A DNA stretch of 64,000 bases from NCBI RefSeq assembly GCF_000685395.1, contig NZ_AVSQ01000002.1, positions 1 through 64,000 on the forward strand. The letters run 5' to 3'. This DNA is from Candidatus Nitrosotenuis chungbukensis. Its GTDB lineage: Archaea > Thermoproteota > Nitrososphaeria > Nitrososphaerales > Nitrosopumilaceae. How positions within the stretch are numbered: the first letter of the stretch is position 1; each line of letters begins with the position of its first letter. The translations under genes and the position numbers were made by a program. A model generated the notes under the pieces. That model saw only the letters and a list, made by a program, of their open reading frames with translations. It did no database searches and had not been told where the DNA came from. Shown in pieces: positions 14,612 to 23,571 of this stretch.

Positions 14612-14941
14612 TTACCCTCGGCCTTGGGCTGCATATCGTCCGCTTCTCGCTCTGATGAAGAATGCTGCTGCGATTCCTCCAAAGATTGCTGCGGAAATTG
14701 CTGAAGCTCCCAAGACACCATCTGCTGCAAGGTATGGAGTGCCTGAACCTGTTGATGGGTTCGCTTTGGCCCAATCCACTCGCTCTTTAGCAAGTTTTAG
14801 TGTCTCTTCCAAGGTGTTCTTGCCTGTTTTACCAGTCTGATCAACGCTTCCCATGTACTGGGCAAATGCCTGTGAGGTCATTAGGCTGACAGATATGGCA
14901 GCTATGGCAAGTATTGATGCGCCTAATAGTGCTTTATTCAT
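14612..14941 (-). CDS. small secreted/membrane protein, candidate extra AMO subunit (AmoY/AmoZ type)
   Basis: The 109-residue protein has a signal peptide (MNKALLGASILAIAAI) with likely cleavage after AFA, an external helical segment (EETLKLAKERVDWAKAN), a C-terminal span (VLGASAISAAIFGGIAAAFFI) and a short basic tail. This N-out/C-in single-span topology and the position beside amoB and the other small membrane gene make it a candidate for a helical AMO accessory subunit. A TATA-like GTTAAATAG lies about 38 bp upstream of the chosen ATG. An in-frame TTG nine codons upstream is less likely because it sits before the signal peptide. Confidence 0.6.
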   Translation of the reverse strand: MNKALLGASILAIAAISVSLMTSQAFAQYMGSVDQTGKTGKNTLEETLKLAKERVDWAKANPSTGSGTPYLAADGVLGASAISAAIFGGIAAAFFIRARSGRYAAQGRG

Positions 14942-15055
14942 AGTGTTTACCTGTTGTGTGGAAACCAAGGTTTCTATTTAACTTTTTTCTAATGTCCACT
15001 TTTGATAATTTTCGTCCGGGGTAACGTTTATGTTTGTTCTAGAATGACGATTTTC

Positions 15056-15505
15056 ATGGGACGAGTTCACACTCACAGACACGGTCAGTCACACTCTACT
15101 AGACCGATCACACAGAGAACACCTTCTTGGTTGTCAATGAGCCAAAAAGAAGTTGAGGATCTTGTTGTAAAATACGGCAAGGACGGAGTCCCAATGAGCC
15201 AGATAGGAATCAGGATGCGAGATCAGCACGCGATCCCACTTGTAAAACCAATTGTCAAAAAGTCGATCAAAAAAATTCTTGACGACAACGGAGTGACACC
15301 TGAGATCCCAGAGGACCTAAACAACATCGTGAGAAAAGCAGTAGGACTGCAAAAGCACCTCAAGACACACAACTCTGACAAGAGAAACGTCAGATCGCTT
15401 GAACTGGTAGAGGCAAAGGTGCACAGAATTTCAACATACTACAAAAGAATCGGAGCACTTCCTGAAAACTGGAAATATAAGTCAGTGGTAGCCCAACTAG
15501 AATAA
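15056..15505 (+). CDS. rps15: 30S ribosomal protein S15 (archaeal S15P)
   Basis: The protein of 149 residues begins MGRVHTHRHGQSHSTRP, the typical His-rich start of archaeal/eukaryotic S15 (RPS13). The conserved C-terminal core includes LQKHLKTHNSDKRNVRSLE, which binds the central domain of 16S rRNA. Two upstream in-frame ATGs would add residues with no family match. Its stop overlaps the start of the following RecJ-like gene (TAATG), indicating a four-gene unit with rps15, the nuclease, pcc1 and serS. Confidence 0.95.
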   Translation: MGRVHTHRHGQSHSTRPITQRTPSWLSMSQKEVEDLVVKYGKDGVPMSQIGIRMRDQHAIPLVKPIVKKSIKKILDDNGVTPEIPEDLNNIVRKAVGLQKHLKTHNSDKRNVRSLELVEAKVHRISTYYKRIGALPENWKYKSVVAQLE

Positions 15506-16923
15506 TGGGAAAAAATTTTAGCGAACATTTATCAAATTTCAACGACAAAATTTCAGACTGCATAAAATCCGGAAAGGACGTGATCGTCACCACTCACATC
15601 GATTGTGACGGGCTGACATCTGGAAGCATAATCACAAAGGCACTCATCCACGCAGGCGCCAAGGTAACAGTAAGGACAGTCAAGGAGATGAACGGCGCAG
15701 TCATCAAAAACATGCAGCAGGATTCTCGCGATCTCCACATAGTAACGGATCTCGGCGGCGGGTTTGCAAAGCAGTTTGACGAGGCGTTTGGCGAAAACTG
15801 GTTTGTTTTGGATCACCACGAAATCCCGCAAGAAGAGTGCGAAAACGAGCGCGTCATAAACGCCTGGAAGTTCGGGATGAACGGCGGCACGGAAATTTGC
15901 GCAGGCGGCATGGCATACCTTGCTGCAAAATCACTTGACAGGAGAAACGCAAATCTTGCGGCAATTGCAGTAGTATCGGCACTGGGCGACAGGCAAGACC
16001 AGGGCGAAAGAAAGTCGTTTACCGGAATGAACGCAGAAATTGCGGAGGAGGCAAAAAACGCAGGCCACCTAAAAATCGATTTGGATTTATTGCTAGTAGG
16101 AAGGGAGACCAGACCTATTGCAGACTCCCTGGCATTTACATCGCAGCCGTTCATCGAGGGGCTGACGTGGAACCGGGACTCTTGCTTTTCATTACTTAGA
16201 ACGTCCGGGATAAACCTCAAGGACGGCGGAAGGTGGAGGACACCGTCGGATCTCACAGACGACGAAAAGCGAACCCTGATCGAAATAATTACAAAATTTG
16301 CCAGCAGCCAAAATGCAACGCAGATAATGGAAGAGTTAATCGGGTACACCTACACGTTTCCAAGCGAGGACAGACGCAGCTTTTTGCGCGATGCCCGCGA
16401 GTTTTCAACCATGCTAAATTCCTGCGGAAGAATAAACAGGGCAGGAGTCGGAATAGCAATCTGCATGGGCGACAGAAACAAGATGCTGCAGGCAGGAGAA
16501 AACATCCTTGGAGAATACAGGAAAATGATCAGAGACTACATGAACATTTTGTCAAACGAGCGCTGGAGAATGAACGACTCGATTAGCTGCCTGATGGTAA
16601 ACGGCGAGGGCGTCGTCCCAGAGACGATGAGCGGAACGATTTCGTCCCTACTTGCAGGCTCCCCAAAGAACGCAGGAAAAATAATAATTTTGAGGACAAA
16701 CGGAGAGGAAAACACGATCAAGTTTTCCTCAAGAAAGTCAATGGGCTGCAAGTCCGATGTGAACCTGAGCATACTGATGAGGACCGGCGCTGAAAAGTTC
16801 GACGGAGTGGGCGGCGGACACGATGCCGCTGCAGGAGCAAAGATAACTAAAGACAAATTGGATGGATTTTTGGATTACCTTGAAGACAATGTCGCTCACG
16901 TGCAGAGTTCAGATAGCAATTAA
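15505..16923 (+). CDS. DHH-family RecJ-like exonuclease
   Basis: This 472-residue protein has the N-terminal DHH phosphoesterase motifs: TTHIDCDGLTSG (motif I), VTDLGGG (motif II) and VLDHHEIPQ (motif III). A C-terminal DHHA1 domain ends in the GGGHDAAAGA motif. These match archaeal RecJ homologues (such as GAN), manganese-dependent single-strand exonucleases that associate with the GINS complex at the replication fork. Archaeal RecJ also takes part in RNA decay. The location between rps15 and pcc1 is a conserved archaeal arrangement. The ATG is fused to the rps15 stop, so translation is coupled. Confidence 0.9.
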   Translation: MGKNFSEHLSNFNDKISDCIKSGKDVIVTTHIDCDGLTSGSIITKALIHAGAKVTVRTVKEMNGAVIKNMQQDSRDLHIVTDLGGGFAKQFDEAFGENWFVLDHHEIPQEECENERVINAWKFGMNGGTEICAGGMAYLAAKSLDRRNANLAAIAVVSALGDRQDQGERKSFTGMNAEIAEEAKNAGHLKIDLDLLLVGRETRPIADSLAFTSQPFIEGLTWNRDSCFSLLRTSGINLKDGGRWRTPSDLTDDEKRTLIEIITKFASSQNATQIMEELIGYTYTFPSEDRRSFLRDAREFSTMLNSCGRINRAGVGIAICMGDRNKMLQAGENILGEYRKMIRDYMNILSNERWRMNDSISCLMVNGEGVVPETMSGTISSLLAGSPKNAGKIIILRTNGEENTIKFSSRKSMGCKSDVNLSILMRTGAEKFDGVGGGHDAAAGAKITKDKLDGFLDYLEDNVAHVQSSDSN

Positions 16924-17131
16924 CAACATCTCTGAGAAAAAGGCAAAGGCGGTGCAAAGTGCGCTTGAGCCAGATAACGTGGACTTTCCAGAGGGGCTCT
17001 CACTTGAAATAGAAAATATTGATAATGCACTAGTCTTTAATTTTCAGAGTACAGGCAGCATGAAAAAACTAATCCCCACAATAGACGAGGTCCTGGCGCA
17101 CGTGCAGATGGCGCTAAAGGTGATTGAATAA
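16889..17131 (+). CDS. pcc1: KEOPS complex subunit Pcc1
   Basis: This 80-residue protein resembles Pcc1, the small dimerisation subunit of KEOPS, which makes the universal t6A modification on ANN-decoding tRNAs. It shows the family order of an N-terminal strand (CRVQIAINNI), a helix, LEPDNVDFPEGLSLEIENID, and a C-terminal helix (LIPTIDEVLAHVQMALKVI). The chosen ATG at 16889 lies inside the end of the preceding gene, overlapping it by 35 bp. Its stop overlaps the serS start by one base. Placement between a nuclease gene and serS is usual for archaea. Confidence 0.82.
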   Translation: MSLTCRVQIAINNISEKKAKAVQSALEPDNVDFPEGLSLEIENIDNALVFNFQSTGSMKKLIPTIDEVLAHVQMALKVIE

Positions 17132-18393
17132 TGCTTGACCCAAAGACAATCAAGGAAAAACCGGAACTAATCCGCAAGATGCTCAGGGACAGAAACTCTG
17201 ACTTTGACTTGGATTCCCTGGTATCTCTTGACTCCAAGAGAAGGGAGATGATAGTAAAAACAGACGAGCTTAGAAAAAAGAAAAACACGGTATCCATAGA
17301 GATTGCCCAAAAGAAAAAGTCAGGCCAGGACGCGAGTGCCGCAATTGCGCAGATGCAGCAGGTCTCACAGGAATTGATATCGCTTGAGGAGGACCAGAAA
17401 AAGACAGAGTCGAATTACGAAAAACTGATACTTACGATTCCGAACTTGGTTCACGAGTCAGTGCCAATAGGGCCAGACGATGCTGCAAATTTGGAGATCA
17501 GGAAATTTGGCACCATACCACAGTTTGACTTTCAAGCCAAGGACCACATCGACATATCGCAGAGCTTGGACCTTGTGGATTTGGAGCGCGCCGCAAAGAC
17601 TGCAGGTGCGAGATTTTATTATTTGAAAAACGGTCTGGTCAAACTCAACCAGGCGCTCATCCACTTTGCGCTGGACTACATGGAGCAAAAGCAGTATGTC
17701 CTGGTTCAGCCCCCATACATGATAAACCAAAAGTCGATGGAGGGCGCAATCATCGCGCAGGACTTTCAGGATGTAATTTACAAAATACAGGACGAGGATC
17801 TGTTTCTGATTGGAACGTCCGAGCACTCGATTGCATCGATGCACTCTGATGAAATTTTGGATGGAAAGGACCTGCCGATAAGATACGCGGGGATAAGCCC
17901 GTGCTTTAGAAAGGAGGCAGGCGCCCACGGGCGGGACCAGAAGGGGATATTCCGGGTCCACCAGTTTGAGAAAATCGAGCAGTACGTGTTTGCAAGGCCC
18001 GAGGAATCCTGGAAGGAGCACGAAAGAATGCTTGCAGTGGCAGAGGAATTCTACCAAAGGCTCGAAATCCCATACCGCGTGATGCTCCTCTCAAGTGGAG
18101 ACATGGGAAAGATTTCCGCAAAGACATACGACATCGAGGCGTGGATGGCAGGCCAGAACGCGTACCGCGAAATAGTGTCCTGCTCAAACTGCCTTGACTT
18201 TCAGACGCGCAGACTCAAGATAAGATTCCGTGACAAGACAAACGAGCAGACGCAGTACCTGCATTCGCTAAACAGCACACTTGTCGCAACCACAAGAACG
18301 CTTGTTGCAATCATGGAGAACTTTCAGACAAAGGACGGACACATTGCAGTCCCAAAGGCTTTGCAAAAATACCTCGGATCAAGTGCCATATAG
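17131..18393 (+). CDS. serS: seryl-tRNA synthetase
   Basis: This 420-residue class II enzyme charges tRNA-Ser. The N-terminal 110 residues form the long antiparallel coiled coil that contacts the tRNA extra arm (LRKKKNTVSIEIAQKKK). The catalytic core shows LIGTSEHS (serine pocket), motif 2 CFRKEAGAHGRDQKGIFRVHQFEK and motif 3 near LHSLNSTLVATTRTLVA. It is the common, non-methanogen type. It is the last gene of the rps15 unit. Confidence 0.95.
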   Translation: MLDPKTIKEKPELIRKMLRDRNSDFDLDSLVSLDSKRREMIVKTDELRKKKNTVSIEIAQKKKSGQDASAAIAQMQQVSQELISLEEDQKKTESNYEKLILTIPNLVHESVPIGPDDAANLEIRKFGTIPQFDFQAKDHIDISQSLDLVDLERAAKTAGARFYYLKNGLVKLNQALIHFALDYMEQKQYVLVQPPYMINQKSMEGAIIAQDFQDVIYKIQDEDLFLIGTSEHSIASMHSDEILDGKDLPIRYAGISPCFRKEAGAHGRDQKGIFRVHQFEKIEQYVFARPEESWKEHERMLAVAEEFYQRLEIPYRVMLLSSGDMGKISAKTYDIEAWMAGQNAYREIVSCSNCLDFQTRRLKIRFRDKTNEQTQYLHSLNSTLVATTRTLVAIMENFQTKDGHIAVPKALQKYLGSSAI

Positions 18394-18433
18394 GTAGTAC
18401 AACTTATATTTTGGAGTTAGACGCCGTTAGTAA

Positions 18434-19051
18434 TTGGCACGTAGAAAGGGTGGAAAGGTAAAAGACAAGTGGCGTGAGAAAAAATGGGTCACAGTTATCG
18501 CCCCAGAGTCATTTAACAATGCACCAATAGCATACATACCAATCACTGATGAGCAAAAAGCAATCGGCAGAGTTATCGAGGTTACATTGTTTGACATCCT
18601 AAAGGGAGATCCATCCCAGTACCAGTACAAGATTTACTTCCAGATCAGCAAAATTGACGGAGACAAGGCATACTCCATATTCAAGAGATACGAGTACGCA
18701 AAGGAGTTCCTGAGAAGCCTCATCAGACGAGGATCAAGCAAGGTCAGCTATGTAATGGACGTAAAGACAAAAGACAATTACATTTTCAGAATAAAGATAA
18801 TTGCACTCACACACAAAAAGCTAAACACGTCAAGAAAGCACGCGCTAAGACTAATCGCAAACGACGTGATGAGCAAGACAATCAAAGAGATGACAATTGA
18901 TCAGTTCGTCCAGGCAACGTGCTATGGAAAGATAAACTCCGACATCATGGCAGCTGCAAAGAAGGTCATCCGCATGAGACATGTGGGATTAGAAAAAGTA
19001 AAGCTAATCAGAACAGCAGAAGCCGAAGTCGCATTGCTACAAGCGCAATAG
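18434..19051 (+). CDS. rps3ae: 30S ribosomal protein S3Ae
   Basis: This is the archaeal/eukaryotic ribosomal protein S3Ae (eS1), 205 residues long, starting MARRKGGKVKDKWREKKW. The conserved segment GRVIEVTLFDILKGDPSQ is present near residue 48. The start codon is TTG, with a TATA-like element in AACTTATATTTTGG at about 18400-18413, which fits a near-leaderless message. It is followed by an RNA-binding protein gene 15 bp downstream, and both are probably co-transcribed. Confidence 0.95.
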   Translation: MARRKGGKVKDKWREKKWVTVIAPESFNNAPIAYIPITDEQKAIGRVIEVTLFDILKGDPSQYQYKIYFQISKIDGDKAYSIFKRYEYAKEFLRSLIRRGSSKVSYVMDVKTKDNYIFRIKIIALTHKKLNTSRKHALRLIANDVMSKTIKEMTIDQFVQATCYGKINSDIMAAAKKVIRMRHVGLEKVKLIRTAEAEVALLQAQ

Positions 19052-19065
19052 ACTTTCTTTTTACT

Positions 19066-19497
19066 ATGGAAAAAAGGCTCGAAGTAGACATTCAACTAAT
19101 TGTCCACGCGACTGAGGATTTGGAAAAGATCCTTGCCACATTCAAGGAAGCGTTTGACATAGACAGGGAGGACTTTGACATGCAAAACCTCACAGGCCAC
19201 TTTGAGAACCCAATCATCATGCTGCACGCAAAGATTAAGAAAAAAAAGGCGCAGTTCTTTGTAAAAAAACTAGTCGCGTCAATCCCGAGGGAGCAGATCA
19301 ACACGATAATTGAGGACTTGGAAAACAGATACGACGACTCTACGCTGTACCTGAGAATAGGCAAGCAGTCGCTTGTAAAGGGCGAAATAGTGCTAAGCGA
19401 CAAGGAGCCGGTCAAGATTAAAATTTTCACCCCGATATACAAGCAGGCAGACATCGAGGACACATTTACCAGACTGCTCACACAAGGCACGATTTAA
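19066..19497 (+). CDS. RNA-binding protein of the COG1325 (exosome-associated) family
   Basis: This 143-residue protein begins MEKRLEVDIQLIVHATED and contains GHFENPIIMLHAKIKKKKAQ, which matches the archaeal 'predicted exosome subunit' or RNA_binding family (COG1325). Members have an L5-like alpha/beta fold and are often encoded near exosome or ribosomal genes. A much longer upstream frame overlaps rps3ae and is not coding. The start ATG follows rps3ae by 14 bp, as expected in an operon. The function in RNA handling is known only by association. Confidence 0.8.
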   Translation: MEKRLEVDIQLIVHATEDLEKILATFKEAFDIDREDFDMQNLTGHFENPIIMLHAKIKKKKAQFFVKKLVASIPREQINTIIEDLENRYDDSTLYLRIGKQSLVKGEIVLSDKEPVKIKIFTPIYKQADIEDTFTRLLTQGTI

Positions 19498-19521
19498 TAT
19501 CAATTTGATCAGTACAGAAAC

Positions 19522-19590
19522 GGGAATGAAGAGCTGCAAAGCCGCTCCAGTCTGAGTAATACTGTGAAGATGCCGCGACGATCTGACCCA
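19522..19590 (+). ncRNA. candidate C/D-box sRNA (2'-O-methylation guide)
   Basis: In the 146-bp gap I read a C-like box ATGAAGA (19526-19532), a D' box CTGA (19552-19555), a C'-like box GTGAAGA (19564-19570) and a D box CTGA (19583-19586). The C'-D interval is exactly 12 nt, the archaeal guide length; the C-D' interval is 19 nt. GGG before C and CCC after D can form the terminal stem. Both C boxes deviate from RTGATGA at position 5. Predicted targets were not determined. Confidence 0.45.
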
Positions 19591-19643
19591 AAAAAATTCG
19601 ATGCAAGATTGTTTTAAATAATGTTGCTTCAGCTGTCTGATAG

Positions 19644-21122
19644 TTGAAAGCCGATTACGACCTGATTGTAGCAGGAGGGGGACTTGCCGGAATGGTTGCT
19701 GCCCAGTCTGCAGCGCATCACTCCAAACAGAGACTGTCCATTTTGGTGATTGATAGAAACCCATCGATTTTCCTTGGGCGCAAGACCATAAACGGATGGG
19801 TCTGCGGAGACGCAGTCAGCAAAGAAGCAGTAGACTACATGGGAAAAAAGATCAACGTAATCTGGGGAAAGCCTGAGCTCGAATACAGGGTAAAAGGCGT
19901 AATCGCGTTGTCACCTGACAGGGAAACGTCAATCCCATTTGACGGCGACGGATATCTCCTCAACAGGCAGGAGCTTCCACAGAGCCAGTACAAGCAGGCG
20001 CAGAAAATGGGAATAAATTTTGATTTTGAAATTAATCTTACCAACCTTCTCTATGACGGAAACCAGGTCATCGGGGTGCAGGGAACAAACAGGCATACAA
20101 ACGAGCCTTACAAAAAAACCGCAAAGGTGGTAATTGACGCAACAGGCGTTGCATCGATGCTGAGAAACGGAGTCCAGAACACCACGAAGATGGAAAAGAA
20201 AATCGACCGCAGAGATCTGGAATCGACTGGAAGGCACATCATGTTTTTTGAAAAAGGGGTAGAGGACCTCACGGAGTTTGATCCTGATTACTGTTTGATT
20301 CACCTAGACCAGGACATCGCACCTGGCGGCTACGGGTGGGTTTTTCCAAAGGGCAAAGACAAGGTAAACATCGGACTTGGGGTCGAAAAGACGCTTTTGG
20401 AAAAGCGAAACAAGAGGCTTGGAAAACACGACGACGTCACGGGGCTGATAAACCAGTATGTGGCGCGCAACAAGGCAATCAAGAACCCAAGGCTTTCTGA
20501 CGATCCATCGGATATTCACAATGCAACGGGCAACTGGCAGGTGTCGGTGAGAAGGCAAAACGACTGCATGGTTTCAAACGGGTTCATGCTAGTTGGCGAT
20601 TCCGCATGGATGCCAAAACCGCTTGATGCAGGAGGCATAGGCCCCGCCCTCATCGCAGGATCACTCATTGGCAAAAACGTAGTTGACGCAATCGAGTCAA
20701 ACGATGTCACGGAAAAAGGACTCTGGCAGTACAATGTGGATTATGTAAAAGAGTACGGGTACAAGACCCCTGGACTGGAGGTGTTTAGAAGACTATTGCA
20801 GTTGCTGACAAACGCCCAGCTCAACTACGGCATGAAGCACTTTTTGGGAAACCTCGATGTCGAGGCAATAAGCAAGGGGGAGCACCCGGACTTTAGCGCA
20901 GTTGGAAAGATGAGCGTCATTGGAAAGATGACCATGCTCATGCGCGGCGCACTAAACATGAAGCTTGCAGAGGGATTACGATACACCACACAGCGAAACA
21001 AGATCCTCACAGAGCACTATGCCAATTATCCAAAGAACCCTGAGAGCTTTGACGCATGGAACAAGCAGCTGCAAAAAATACTCCACGAGTCATTTGTGCA
21101 TTTGGAAAAATGGGAAAACTGA
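19644..21122 (+). CDS. geranylgeranyl reductase family flavoprotein
   Basis: The 492-residue protein has an N-terminal FAD-binding motif VAGGGLAGMVAAQSA and a second FAD contact GDSAWMPKPLDAGGIGPALIAG near residue 320. The segment GYGWVFPKGKDKVNIGLG is typical of geranylgeranyl reductases, which saturate archaeal lipid chains (digeranylgeranylglycerophospholipid) or related isoprenoids. Substrate identity cannot be told from sequence alone. The TTG start lies about 27 bp after the TATA box TTTAAATAA (19613-19621), so the message is leaderless. It is a peripheral membrane enzyme. Confidence 0.85.
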   Translation: MKADYDLIVAGGGLAGMVAAQSAAHHSKQRLSILVIDRNPSIFLGRKTINGWVCGDAVSKEAVDYMGKKINVIWGKPELEYRVKGVIALSPDRETSIPFDGDGYLLNRQELPQSQYKQAQKMGINFDFEINLTNLLYDGNQVIGVQGTNRHTNEPYKKTAKVVIDATGVASMLRNGVQNTTKMEKKIDRRDLESTGRHIMFFEKGVEDLTEFDPDYCLIHLDQDIAPGGYGWVFPKGKDKVNIGLGVEKTLLEKRNKRLGKHDDVTGLINQYVARNKAIKNPRLSDDPSDIHNATGNWQVSVRRQNDCMVSNGFMLVGDSAWMPKPLDAGGIGPALIAGSLIGKNVVDAIESNDVTEKGLWQYNVDYVKEYGYKTPGLEVFRRLLQLLTNAQLNYGMKHFLGNLDVEAISKGEHPDFSAVGKMSVIGKMTMLMRGALNMKLAEGLRYTTQRNKILTEHYANYPKNPESFDAWNKQLQKILHESFVHLEKWEN

Positions 21123-21157
21123 CTAGTCTTAAATAAAGTAAAGCAGATAGGAAAATC

Positions 21158-21958
21158 ATGTTACAGGCAGCATCGACCTACCTTGACTGGAACAACTCCA
21201 TTGACATTTTGAACAAGGCGTATGACGCCGGGCTTTTTGCACTTATCATAGGCCCAAAGGGAACCGGAAAGACTTCGCTTGTGCGAGAGTTTGCCGCAAA
21301 AAAATCTGCAAAGCTAGAGTCAGTCAACTTTTCGCTTCGAACGAGGGAGAGCCACCTCGTTGGAGCAAAGACCCTGACTGACGGCTCGATTGGGTTTGAC
21401 GAGGGAATTTTGATTAGATCAATGAGGGAGGGAAGCCTCCTGTATCTTGACGAGATAAACGCAGCAGAGGCAGACGTCCTGCTAAGGCTTGACGAGGCGC
21501 TAGACGACAGAAGGCAGATAGTCCTCAAAGAGTCGACAGGCGAGATGATCAAGGCAAACGAGAAATGGTTTGTAGTCGCGACAATCAACCCGCTCACGCA
21601 CGTGGGGACAAAGGAGCTTCCGCCGCAAATCCTGAGCAGGTTCCCAATAAGGATAAGACTTGACTACCCCCCAGAAGAAACCGAGCTGCAGATCGTAAAG
21701 AGATACGCATCGAGCGGACACGATGAAAAGCTGATCCAGGGAATAAAGCTTGCAAACACGCTGCGCCAGGCAGCGGCAGTGGAGGAGCTGTACTACTCCC
21801 CAAGTCTCAGGGAGACAATCGCGTTTGCAAAACTTCTTGACTCTGGCATGAACGCCAAGGAGGCGGCCGTAATCGTGTTTGGCAACGTATATTCCCAGTG
21901 GGGAAACGTCGAGTATCAAAAAGTAAATGACATCATCACGTCGATGTTTGGTAGTTAA
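21158..21958 (+). CDS. MoxR-type AAA+ ATPase
   Basis: This is a 266-residue AAA+ ATPase with Walker A GPKGTGKTS (residues 32-40), Walker B LLYLDEIN near residue 98, sensor 1 ATINPLTHVG and an arginine-containing sensor 2 region. It belongs to the MoxR/CbbQ/GvpN group, which act as chaperones that remodel or insert metal cofactors, normally with a von Willebrand factor A (VWA) protein. The next gene, sharing the TAATG stop-start, encodes such a VWA protein. The client complex is unknown. Confidence 0.88.
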   Translation: MLQAASTYLDWNNSIDILNKAYDAGLFALIIGPKGTGKTSLVREFAAKKSAKLESVNFSLRTRESHLVGAKTLTDGSIGFDEGILIRSMREGSLLYLDEINAAEADVLLRLDEALDDRRQIVLKESTGEMIKANEKWFVVATINPLTHVGTKELPPQILSRFPIRIRLDYPPEETELQIVKRYASSGHDEKLIQGIKLANTLRQAAAVEELYYSPSLRETIAFAKLLDSGMNAKEAAVIVFGNVYSQWGNVEYQKVNDIITSMFGS

Positions 21959-23526
21959 TGCAAACGCTACACCTAAGAAACGACACGCTAGTTGAGATTG
22001 CAACATTTCTTGCAAGACGCTGGTCTGAAAAGGACAAGATCACAGTCGAGTTCTCAGACAAAAGAGAAACGCAGACTAAGCTAAAGGAAAACAAGATCAG
22101 CCTTGTCTCCCCCGAGAGGCTAGCAGGAACTGACTTTGACAAATACAGGCAGTTTCGAACGGCAATATGGTACGAGGCGATGCGAATCAAGTTTTGCAAA
22201 AAAATCCTAAGCAACGAGCACGCATTTGGCTTTGTCCTAAACACGCTTGAGACGCGCAGAATCGAGCTGCTCGGAAGAAAGGTCTGGCGAGGAATGGATG
22301 CAGAGATGATCTTCAGCTACACGTACCAGTGGCTATACAGGCCCCAGCTTGCAAACGTTCTTGGAAAGCACAGGATAGTCGAGGCGTTCTACCAGTACTT
22401 TTTGTTTGGCGACATAAAGGGCGAGATGCAGCCAAGCTACTACGACAAAATAACAAACGCATCGGCACGCGCAAAAGAAATCGTAAACGAGGCACTTGAA
22501 AAAAAGCACGACACAGAATGGATTGAGAAAAAAATTCCAGAGATTTTGAAAATTTTGGATCTTGATGCGCTAGTCACCATACAGATATCACTGCCATGGA
22601 AGAATCCCGGACTTTTGACAACGCAGCAGGACTTTGTAAAGGCGGTGCAAAAGACGGCAAAAAACAGGGAGTCGGATTTTGGAAAAATCGACGTTCAGAA
22701 CATTTTGGAGAGCACGTCGGTTGCAGAAGAGTTCAAGGTGCTAAAGGACGAAAACAGGAAAAACGAGAACAAGGGGCTTGGCACCGAGTCAGTCGGGATA
22801 CAGATCCCGGGATCTACCAACGTGGACGAGACCAGGATTTACGACCAGGACCTGATCAGCAACCTAAAGACAAAGTTCAAGGAATGGAAGACCAGCTGGA
22901 GCGAGCAGCACGTCGTATCGGGGGACGAGTTTGACGAGGAGGCATACGCGGAAGGGCATCATTCCCCGTTTATCACGGATGTGAAAAAATCAATCAAGGC
23001 AAAGATCGTAATTTTGCTTGATCACTCGTCATCCATAATGGACCAGCAAATCCAGTACAAGAAGGCAACGCTTGCACTGTGCGAGGTGCTGTCATTTTTA
23101 AAAATAAAATTCTCAGTGTACGCGTTTAACACGACGCAAAAGCAGGTGGTGTGCTGGCTTGTAAAACCAGAGGACATCAAGTGGAACAATGCTTCTGCAA
23201 AGAGGCTTGCGCAGATTGACGCAAACGGGGGTACTCCGCTTGCAGAGGTCTACGAAAAGATGTATCCTAGCTTGCGCTCAAAAAAGCCAGACATATTTTT
23301 GACACTGTCAGACGGCGAGCCGTCTGACCCGGACGCGGTGCGCTATATGATAAAATCCCTAAAGGCACTCGGGATAAGGATGGTCGCAATCGGAGTCGGC
23401 AGGGACACGTTTGGCGCAACAAACATTGCAAACAACTTGAAGTATCTTGGATATGAGAACACGCTTGCAGTCTCAAGACTAAAGGACATTCCAAACAGGG
23501 TCCTTTCTGTTTTGAGTGCAGAGTAA
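21958..23526 (+). CDS. VWA-domain protein, partner of MoxR-type ATPase
   Basis: The 522-residue protein carries a C-terminal VWA domain with the metal-ion-dependent adhesion site LLDHSSSIMD (DxSxS, near residue 355), the threonine of DANGGTPL and the aspartate of LSDGEPSD. The N-terminal 330 residues are helical and charged, as in CbbO/NorD/CoxE-type partners. It overlaps the ATPase gene by one base, so both are made together. By analogy with CbbQO and NorQD the pair would activate a metalloenzyme. None is encoded in this window next to it. Confidence 0.85.
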   Translation: MQTLHLRNDTLVEIATFLARRWSEKDKITVEFSDKRETQTKLKENKISLVSPERLAGTDFDKYRQFRTAIWYEAMRIKFCKKILSNEHAFGFVLNTLETRRIELLGRKVWRGMDAEMIFSYTYQWLYRPQLANVLGKHRIVEAFYQYFLFGDIKGEMQPSYYDKITNASARAKEIVNEALEKKHDTEWIEKKIPEILKILDLDALVTIQISLPWKNPGLLTTQQDFVKAVQKTAKNRESDFGKIDVQNILESTSVAEEFKVLKDENRKNENKGLGTESVGIQIPGSTNVDETRIYDQDLISNLKTKFKEWKTSWSEQHVVSGDEFDEEAYAEGHHSPFITDVKKSIKAKIVILLDHSSSIMDQQIQYKKATLALCEVLSFLKIKFSVYAFNTTQKQVVCWLVKPEDIKWNNASAKRLAQIDANGGTPLAEVYEKMYPSLRSKKPDIFLTLSDGEPSDPDAVRYMIKSLKALGIRMVAIGVGRDTFGATNIANNLKYLGYENTLAVSRLKDIPNRVLSVLSAE

Positions 23527-23571
23527 TCCCAACCATAAATTCTAAATTTAGCGTCAAATTGACCGAGAGTC

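Noticed and set aside
18919-19065. 49-codon in-frame extension before the RNA-binding protein
   Set aside because: It overlaps rps3ae in another frame and gives a basic sequence unlike the family; the ATG at 19066 fits better.
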